DNA of 23,512 bases from a virus, in IMG/VR virus record IMGVR_UViG_3300046692_000320, positions 1 to 23,512 of that record. One strand, 5' to 3'. The position numbers were made by a program, and so were the translations under genes. The notes under the pieces were generated by a model. That model was given only the letters and a program-made list of their open reading frames with translations, searched no databases and was not told the DNA's origin. This document shows, piece after piece, positions 19,533 through 23,512 of the stretch (positions within the stretch are counted from its first letter, which is position 1; each line of letters opens with the position of its first letter).

Positions 19533-19733
19533 ATGAAACCTACACCTCTTGAACGCGCAATTTTGGCCGTAGGCACCGGTAAAGCCTTGGCCGAACTCTT
19601 GGGCGTGACCCCGATGGCCGTTTCCTATTGGAAGGTCAGAGGTGTTCCCGCTCGCCAGGCCATCCCTATTGAACAAGCTACTGGCGTGTCTCGCCATGAG
19701 CTTCGCCCCGATCTTTACCCAATCGCCGCTTAA
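19533..19733 (+). CDS. cro: Cro-like regulator (YdaS-type helix-turn-helix)
   Basis: 66 residues from ATG 19533. An earlier ATG at 19527 lies 1 base after GGCGG, while 19533 is 7 bases after it. The helix-turn-helix spans about residues 17-36 (KALAELLGVTPMAVSYWKVR), followed by ARQAIPIEQATGVSRHELRP, the YdaS/Cro arrangement. It is the first gene of the rightward early transcript, divergent from cI across the shared operators, so it most likely acts as Cro, favouring lytic growth. YdaS relatives are sometimes labelled antitoxins; no toxin partner is seen here. Confidence 0.85.
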   Translation: MKPTPLERAILAVGTGKALAELLGVTPMAVSYWKVRGVPARQAIPIEQATGVSRHELRPDLYPIAA

Positions 19734-19765
19734 CCAACCTCGCCAGCCACATAGGAAATACCAGC

Positions 19766-19966
19766 ATGTACCAGGACCCCAACCAAAAGCGCGCCATTCC
19801 GGTGAAGGTTCGATTTGAACCTGTGCTGGATCGGATCCTGCGAAAGGCCGCAACCAAAACCCGCATGCAACACGCGACCTACCTCTACGAAATCATCGAA
19901 TGGGCCGTAGCCAACGGCGTGATCGAAGAGCTGATGCAGGACAAACAAGAAGATATCGCGGGCTGA
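19766..19966 (+). CDS. small putative ribbon-helix-helix DNA-binding protein
   Basis: 66 residues: MYQDPNQKRAIPVKVRFEPV, then LDRILRKAATKTRMQHATYL and IIEWAVANGVIEELM. A short strand (IPVKVRF) followed by two helices resembles the MetJ/Arc fold, with strand residues facing DNA. It follows cro by 32 bases, and AGGAAA precedes the ATG. It occupies the place of cII in lambda but is not a CII homologue. A regulatory role is inferred from fold and place. Confidence 0.65.
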   Translation: MYQDPNQKRAIPVKVRFEPVLDRILRKAATKTRMQHATYLYEIIEWAVANGVIEELMQDKQEDIAG

Positions 19967-19985
19967 AGCCCCTTTGGAGGGCCGA

Positions 19986-20192
19986 ATGACCATCGATAGA
20001 GAAAGGTTGTCGCCTGATACGCGGCAGCGCGTTGAGGAGTTGATGTTCGTAAACGGTTGGGACTTCAACCGGGCCATCAACGAAATGATGGAAACCGCCA
20101 TAGCAGGTGGGGCGCTTTCAGAAGTGGGGCGCAAGAAGGCCACGGTACTTCAGCTGGTGACCCCAATGAGGGCCTCAGGCAGGGACTCTTAA
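19986..20192 (+). CDS. small helical early protein, possible ribbon-helix-helix
   Basis: 68 residues from ATG 19986, preceded by GGAGGG; the in-frame TTG at 19974 overlaps that site and is rejected. The product (MTIDRERLSPDTRQRVEELM, then VNGWDFNRAINEMMETAIAG) has a short N-terminal strand and two helices, broadly like the gene before it. Not recognised as CII. Its stop sits within a boxA-like CTCTTAA and is followed by a GC-rich hairpin (20201-20213). Confidence 0.6.
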   Translation: MTIDRERLSPDTRQRVEELMFVNGWDFNRAINEMMETAIAGGALSEVGRKKATVLQLVTPMRASGRDS

Positions 20193-20213
20193 GGGTAATC
20201 CAGAGGGCCTCTG
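20184..20213 (+). promoter_or_regulatory. weak nutR-like sequence
   Basis: GACTCTTAA (20184-20192) resembles boxA loosely and is followed 8 bases later by the inverted repeat CAGAG/CTCTG (20201-20213). It lies on the rightward early transcript, about where a second antitermination site would be expected. Much weaker than the leftward site. Confidence 0.28.
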
Positions 20214-20228
20214 CCAAATCCGAGACAC

Positions 20229-20306
20229 AAAAAAGCCGGGATTGCGCCCCGGCTGATTCGTTGTAACACGTGAGGTAATCGTAATGGCAAGAGCACGAAA
20301 CATCAA
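20229..20306 (-). ncRNA. possible oop-like antisense RNA: promoter and terminator upstream of O
   Basis: On the minus strand -35 TTGATG (20306-20301) and -10 TACGAT (20283-20278) are spaced by exactly 17 bases; the start would be near 20271. A terminator follows at 20254-20229: AGCCGGG/CCCGGCT with a T run. The predicted RNA, about 40-45 bases, is antisense to the leader of O and touches its ribosome-binding site. There is no minus-strand protein gene nearby to explain this terminator. Lambda has its oop RNA at the same map place. Confidence 0.45.
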
Positions 20307-21192
20307 GCCCGCATTGTTCACCAACGAGATCCTCGGCGTTGGTCATCCTCTATGCACACTTCTGTTCCAGGGCCTTTGGGTTTTGGCTGATCGCGCTGGC
20401 CGTCTTGAAGACCGCCCGCTTCGCATCAAGGCCGAAATCTTCCCCTACCGTGAAGCCGATGTTGACGCGATGCTGCACTGGCTGGCGCACAAAGGATTCA
20501 TCGTTCGGTACCAAGCCGACGGGAAAGCCTTCATCGAGGTTCTGAACTTCACCAAGCACCAGAACCCGCACAAGAACGAGAAAGAGTCAGAAATCCCTTC
20601 TGTATCAGATGGTTGTATCACTTCCGATTTTCTCGGTACTCGTTCCGAATTAATCGGAAGCACTCGGGCTGATTCCCTCTCTTCTGATTCTGATCTTCTG
20701 ATTCCTGATTCACTGATTCCTGATGTTCTGATACCGGATTCAGAAACCTTGCCGATCGCCGAGGCTCCGGCGCCGTCGAACATCCAAGTCCTGAAGCCAA
20801 AAGCAAAAACGAAGACTGACGCCCAGATCGCCAACGCCAACACCTGGGACGCGTACACCATCGCTTACCTTGAGCGCTACGGTGTCGAGCCAGTGCGTAA
20901 TGCCAAGGTCAATGGGCAGATCGCTCAACTTGTCCAGCGCCTTGGGGCTGATGAGGCCCCTCAGGTCGCGATGTTCTACGTGACCATCAACGACTCGTTC
21001 TTCATCCGCGCCTCGCATGAGTTCGGGTTGTTGGTTTCCCGGGCTGAAGGCATCCGCACACAATGGATCACCGGACGCCAAGTCAACGCCGTAACTGCTC
21101 GCCAAGTCGAGAACACCCAGGCCAACCTGAACGCTGCGCAAGAGGCTGCCCGCAACATTCGGGCAGGGGGTGAGCGCAATGCTTTCCTCTGA
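20284..21192 (+). CDS. O-like phage replication initiator
   Basis: 302 residues. The N-terminal domain (about 1-95: MARARNIKPALFTNEILGVG, then LCTLLFQGLWVLADRAGRLE and WLAHKGFIVRYQADGKAF) is a winged-helix type common in phage replisome organisers. A Ser/Asp/Ile/Pro-rich linker (about 125-160) is encoded by repeats that may form the origin. The C-terminal domain (about 175-302, with NTWDAYTIAYLERYGVEPVR) should recruit the next replication protein or helicase. GAGG precedes ATG 20284. Place and size fit lambda O; homology to O itself is not obvious, and it is nearer to Pseudomonas prophage replication proteins. Confidence 0.82.
   Translation: MARARNIKPALFTNEILGVGHPLCTLLFQGLWVLADRAGRLEDRPLRIKAEIFPYREADVDAMLHWLAHKGFIVRYQADGKAFIEVLNFTKHQNPHKNEKESEIPSVSDGCITSDFLGTRSELIGSTRADSLSSDSDLLIPDSLIPDVLIPDSETLPIAEAPAPSNIQVLKPKAKTKTDAQIANANTWDAYTIAYLERYGVEPVRNAKVNGQIAQLVQRLGADEAPQVAMFYVTINDSFFIRASHEFGLLVSRAEGIRTQWITGRQVNAVTARQVENTQANLNAAQEAARNIRAGGERNAFL
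20670..20741 (+). repeat. TGATTC repeat array inside the O-like gene, candidate replication origin
   Basis: TGATTC occurs at 20670, 20685, 20699, 20706 and 20714, with variants TGATCT at 20691, TGATGT at 20721, TGATAC at 20729 and GGATTC at 20736. The encoded protein segment is a repetitive LIPDS linker. Lambda's origin iterons lie at the same place within O. The region is more AT-rich than its surroundings. Confidence 0.55.
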
Positions 21193-21973
21193 TGCCGTCG
21201 CAAACCTCGCTGGCGCCCTTTGCGCTACTGCGGAGACCATAGGTCAAACCATCAGCGCTAACGCAGCTCAGTTGATGGCTGAGGACCTTGCAAACTATGA
21301 AGCTGCCGATATTCGCGCAGCGCTTCAATCGTGCCGCCGCGAGCTGACTGGCAAACTCACCTTGGCCGCAATCCTCCAGCGCATCCAAGCGTCTGACGGG
21401 CGCCCGGGCAAGGACGAGGCGTGGGCAATCGCGCTGATGTCCAGCGATGAGACTGACACCGTCGTGATGACTGACGAAATCCAGCTCGCGCTGGGCGCTG
21501 CTCGGCCAGTTCTTGATCTCGGCGACAAGGTTGGCGCTCGGATGGCGTTCATCAACGCATACGAACGTCTTGTGACGCAGGCCCGTGACGAAGGAAAGCC
21601 GGTCAATTGGCATGTCTCCATCGGCTTTGACGCCAATCGCCGCCTGGAAGCCATCACCAAAGCCGTGCAGCTCAAGCGCATCCCGCAGGAGCGCGGCCAG
21701 TTGTATCTGGCCGATCTGACGCATCAGCCCATCACCGAAGACGGTCGCGCCATTGCTGGCCTACTCGGTGGCCCTGCAGCAGCCAAGCCCAGCGCCGAGA
21801 TCAAGGGCCGGATCGGCGTCATCAAGTCAGCCCTCCAAAACATGCGCAAAGCCAGTGAAGAAGACAAGGTCTTGATGCGGATCAATGCCGCCAATGACCT
21901 CGCCGCGCGATTGGCTCTGCTCAACAAACAAGTCGCCGACGGGCAGAACAAGAATCAGGAGCTTTCCCAATGA
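21179..21973 (+). CDS. second replication protein, P-like in position
   Basis: 264 residues from ATG 21179, with AGGGGG 8 bases upstream; a GTG at 21170 is in frame but lies in that site. It overlaps the O-like gene by 14 bases. The N-terminal half is helical (LANYEAADIRAALQSCRREL, then TGKLTLAAILQRIQASDGRP). The middle has MAFINAYERLVTQARDEGKP, and the end is a Lys-rich helix. There is no Walker motif, so it is not a DnaC-like ATPase. Position suggests a helicase loader such as lambda P; sequence alone does not show it. Confidence 0.6.
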   Translation: MLSSDAVANLAGALCATAETIGQTISANAAQLMAEDLANYEAADIRAALQSCRRELTGKLTLAAILQRIQASDGRPGKDEAWAIALMSSDETDTVVMTDEIQLALGAARPVLDLGDKVGARMAFINAYERLVTQARDEGKPVNWHVSIGFDANRRLEAITKAVQLKRIPQERGQLYLADLTHQPITEDGRAIAGLLGGPAAAKPSAEIKGRIGVIKSALQNMRKASEEDKVLMRINAANDLAARLALLNKQVADGQNKNQELSQ

Positions 21974-22392
21974 CTGACCATACCGAATTGAAACGTCTTG
22001 CCGCAGCTATCGAATCCTGCACGTCGATCCCCGAGGAAGACGAGGCCGCATGGATGCGCAGAACCACCGGCAGAGCGGTAGGCGAGCTTCTTGAGGAACT
22101 GGAAAATTTCAAGGCTGAAGTTCCGAAGTGGACTGAGCGTGAAATCAAGCTGATCGCAGATCTAGAGCGCAACCAACGCATGCTTCTGGCGGCTGCTTGC
22201 GACATTGGGGCGATTGGCAAAGCACTCAAGGCCGACATGAACGCCGACGGCGACGAGTTGCTTGGAATGGTCATCGACCTGAAAGCACAGAACACCCGAA
22301 TGCTGGAATGGCTCAAGGACATTAGCCGCACATCCGGCGACAAGGGTGCGGTTATGGGCGCACGCCAATTGCTGAAGGAGTTCGGGCAATGA
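21970..22392 (+). CDS. phage early protein, Ea22-like N-terminus
   Basis: 140 residues in a 4-base overlap with the preceding gene. MTDHTELKRLAAAIESCTSI resembles the start of the leftward gene at 7998 (SELKKLAEAL). The remainder is helical and coiled coil (RAVGELLEELENFKAEVPKW, then MLEWLKDISRTSGDKGAVMG). No catalytic or binding motif is visible. Proteins of this group are variable accessory genes of temperate phages. Confidence 0.72.
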   Translation: MTDHTELKRLAAAIESCTSIPEEDEAAWMRRTTGRAVGELLEELENFKAEVPKWTEREIKLIADLERNQRMLLAAACDIGAIGKALKADMNADGDELLGMVIDLKAQNTRMLEWLKDISRTSGDKGAVMGARQLLKEFGQ

Positions 22393-22607
22393 GCGATATC
22401 TGTGATGACGCCGACATCCTCATTGAGCAGCGCCGCGACCACGCGCTTGCCCAGATCCCCCGTTACACCGGCATCAGCGCCACTGAGTGCGAAGAGTGTG
22501 GTGAGGCTATACCGGAAGGCCGTCGCAATGCGGCCAAGGGCGTGCAGCTGTGCGTGGGTTGTGCTGAGCGGGTGGCGCTGGTTAAGCAGGGAGTGCGCAG
22601 AGCATGA
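22389..22607 (+). CDS. TraR/DksA-family zinc-finger protein
   Basis: 72 residues. The C4 zinc finger is complete: Cys34 and Cys37 in TECEECGEAIPEGRRNA, Cys55 and Cys58 in GVQLCVGCAER. The N-terminal helix (MSDICDDADILIEQRRDHAL) is short, as in TraR, and carries acidic DD residues near the start. TraR-type proteins enter the secondary channel of host RNA polymerase and mimic DksA/ppGpp. Many phage members remain untested. It overlaps both neighbours by 4 bases in the nin-like region. Confidence 0.85.
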   Translation: MSDICDDADILIEQRRDHALAQIPRYTGISATECEECGEAIPEGRRNAAKGVQLCVGCAERVALVKQGVRRA

Positions 22608-22834
22608 GCAACTGGAAGCTTTTCCGTCTTTCGCTCGCAAATCATCCAGGCATCAGCATTGGTATTGGCTGGCCGTTGCTGTTGGCGGCGTCGATGTTGA
22701 TGCGCACCGGCACGCCGCCGCTGATCTTCTGGCTGACCGTCTACCCGGCTTTTGCAGCGCTGCCGTGGATTGCAATTCTCTGCACTGCGTGGTCTGGCCG
22801 CAAGCAGTACACCGAGGAGGAAGGTCATGAGTAA
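22604..22834 (+). CDS. small two-pass membrane protein
   Basis: 76 residues. Two hydrophobic stretches, about 17-33 (ISIGIGWPLLLAASMLM) and 39-62 (PLIFWLTVYPAFAALPWIAI), separated by a short Arg/Thr/Pro loop; charged C-terminus (GRKQYTEEEGHE). The N-terminus is positively charged. It could be mistaken for a holin, but it sits among early nin-type genes, far from the lysozyme. Function unknown. Confidence 0.65.
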   Translation: MSNWKLFRLSLANHPGISIGIGWPLLLAASMLMRTGTPPLIFWLTVYPAFAALPWIAILCTAWSGRKQYTEEEGHE

Positions 22835-23294
22835 CGTCATCGTCAAGCCTCGCCACTTCTGGTCTGCCGGCGCCAGCCGAATCCGCGACGTGTTCAAGCT
22901 GGCCTACCAGTTCGCCTTCGACCTGTCGGTATCCGGCGCCGTCGAGATCATCGTCCGCCCGGTGAAGTCCCGCCGCACCCTGGAGCAGAACGCCAAGCTG
23001 TGGGCAATGCTCGGCGACATCTCCCGCCAAGTTGAATGGCCGGTCAACGGCGTCATGCAGAAGCTCGACAGTGAAGACTGGAAGGCCCTGATGACCGCTG
23101 CGGCTCGCCAAGAGATCCGCATGGTCCAAGGCATCAATGGCGGCGTGGTCATGCTGGGCGAAAGCACCAAGCGCATGACCGTTGCCGAGCTGGGCGACGT
23201 GATCGAGTGCATGTACGTCTTCGGCGCCGAGAAAGGCGTCACCTGGAGCGAGCCGAAAGGCCAGATGCCAGAGACTTGGGAGGCGGCAGCATGA
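22827..23294 (+). CDS. ninB: NinB recombination protein
   Basis: 155 residues from ATG 22827, with GGAGGAAGG upstream; the open frame to 22752 is rejected because it lies in the preceding gene. The NinB pattern is clear: VEIIVRPVKSRRTLEQNAKL, WAMLGDISRQVEW, SEDWKALMTAAARQEIRMVQ, VVMLGESTKRMTVAELGDVI and a C-terminal EPKGQMPETWE. NinB (lambda Orf) binds single-stranded DNA and SSB and can replace host RecFOR functions in phage recombination. It works alongside the RecT/exonuclease pair of the leftward operon. Confidence 0.93.
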   Translation: MSNVIVKPRHFWSAGASRIRDVFKLAYQFAFDLSVSGAVEIIVRPVKSRRTLEQNAKLWAMLGDISRQVEWPVNGVMQKLDSEDWKALMTAAARQEIRMVQGINGGVVMLGESTKRMTVAELGDVIECMYVFGAEKGVTWSEPKGQMPETWEAAA

Positions 23295-23461
23295 AGCTCT
23301 CATCGAAGCTCTGGTGTTTTCTTGGTGTTCATGAGTGGAAGGTCATTGATCAGGGGCCATACAAACTCACCTATATGGGCAGTCCTCAGTTCAAGGAGGG
23401 GACCTGGTTCAATCTGCAATGCCAGGTTTGCGGCTCCGTGAAGATGCAGAGGTGCGTATGA
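23291..23461 (+). CDS. small Cys-containing protein
   Basis: 56 residues from ATG 23291, in a 4-base overlap with the ninB stop. MKLSSKLWCFLGVHEWKVID, then FNLQCQVCGSVKMQRC. The C-x2-C-x6-C arrangement near the end, with Cys9 and His14 at the start, might bind zinc. The LWCFLG-HEW start recurs in short phage proteins. Role unknown. Confidence 0.68.
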   Translation: MKLSSKLWCFLGVHEWKVIDQGPYKLTYMGSPQFKEGTWFNLQCQVCGSVKMQRCV

Positions 23462-23512
23462 GCCTCCCAGCCAAACAACCCCGCCCAAAGACCTGCATCA
23501 ACGAAGAGTGCA
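23458..23512 (+). CDS. ninG: NinG-like protein, N-terminal fragment (cut by window end)
   Basis: ATG 23458 overlaps the preceding stop. The 18 visible residues, MSLPAKQPRPKTCINEEC, resemble the Pro/Lys-rich start and first Cys pair of NinG (lambda Rap), a Holliday-junction-cleaving recombination endonuclease. Only the start is present, so the call leans on the neighbouring ninB. Confidence 0.55.
   Translation, partial: MSLPAKQPRPKTCINEEC

Noticed and set aside
19533-19733. Toxin-antitoxin module based on YdaS similarity
   Set aside because: Divergent placement from cI across shared operators fits Cro; no YdaT-like toxin follows.
1-23512. CRISPR array, transposase or IS ends, restriction or retron-type defence system
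   Set aside because: No regularly spaced repeats, transposase motifs, reverse transcriptase or methylase/nuclease pairs were seen; the window is fully explained as a lambda-like phage genome apart from the regions noted.

Overview
The window reads as about 23.5 kb of a lambda-like temperate phage of Pseudomonas. The host assignment rests mainly on the attachment site: 32 bases at 6234-6265 (minus strand) match, as I remember it, the 3' end of the Pseudomonas tmRNA gene ssrA. The style of the early genes fits. Almost every base is coding, and most neighbouring genes overlap by 4 bases.

Layout. (1) 1-6081, rightward late genes: the end of a virion gene, a 680-residue glycine-rich virion protein, a tail fibre, a small fibre-associated protein, then a lysis cassette (lambda R-type lysozyme, Rz, nested Rz1). 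Between fibre and lysozyme lie a 28-codon remnant of a different, GH19-type endolysin and an opposite-strand HNH endonuclease gene. (2) 6115-6318, a phage attachment site (attP): an ssrA 3'-end core flanked by repeated GCTGAAA motifs. (3) 6319-18371, a long leftward early operon read from a PL-like promoter at 18343-18371. It holds, in transcription order, a structured leader with a boxA motif, a TPGPW protein, a chain of tiny coupled genes, a coiled-coil protein, RecT, a YqaJ-type exonuclease, small HTH and zinc-finger proteins, many short phage orphans, excisionase and integrase. (4) 18404-19733, immunity region: a membrane-anchored gene in the rex position, a CI-like S24 repressor, operators built from GTTTA/TAAAC half-sites, and a Cro-like gene. 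(5) 19766-23512, rightward early genes: two small putative ribbon-helix-helix proteins, an O-like replication initiator with an internal TGATTC repeat array, a second replication protein, a DksA-type zinc finger, a small membrane protein, NinB, a small Cys protein and the start of a NinG-like gene.

The order (tail - lysis - att - int - xis - recombination - leader - cI - cro - O - P - nin) matches lambda in its vegetative map. Because attP lies between late genes and int instead of at a boundary with host DNA, the sequence is a free phage genome or a circular or tandem form, not a simple integrated prophage. No holin is visible; in related phages it can lie beyond Q, to the right of this window.

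The points most worth a second look are the endolysin swap scar with HNH gene, a 32-codon antisense membrane ORF before the tail fibre, a possible oop-like antisense RNA upstream of O, the boxA-bearing leader with an unrecognised antitermination system, and many genes of 38-53 residues that an ordinary length cutoff would miss.
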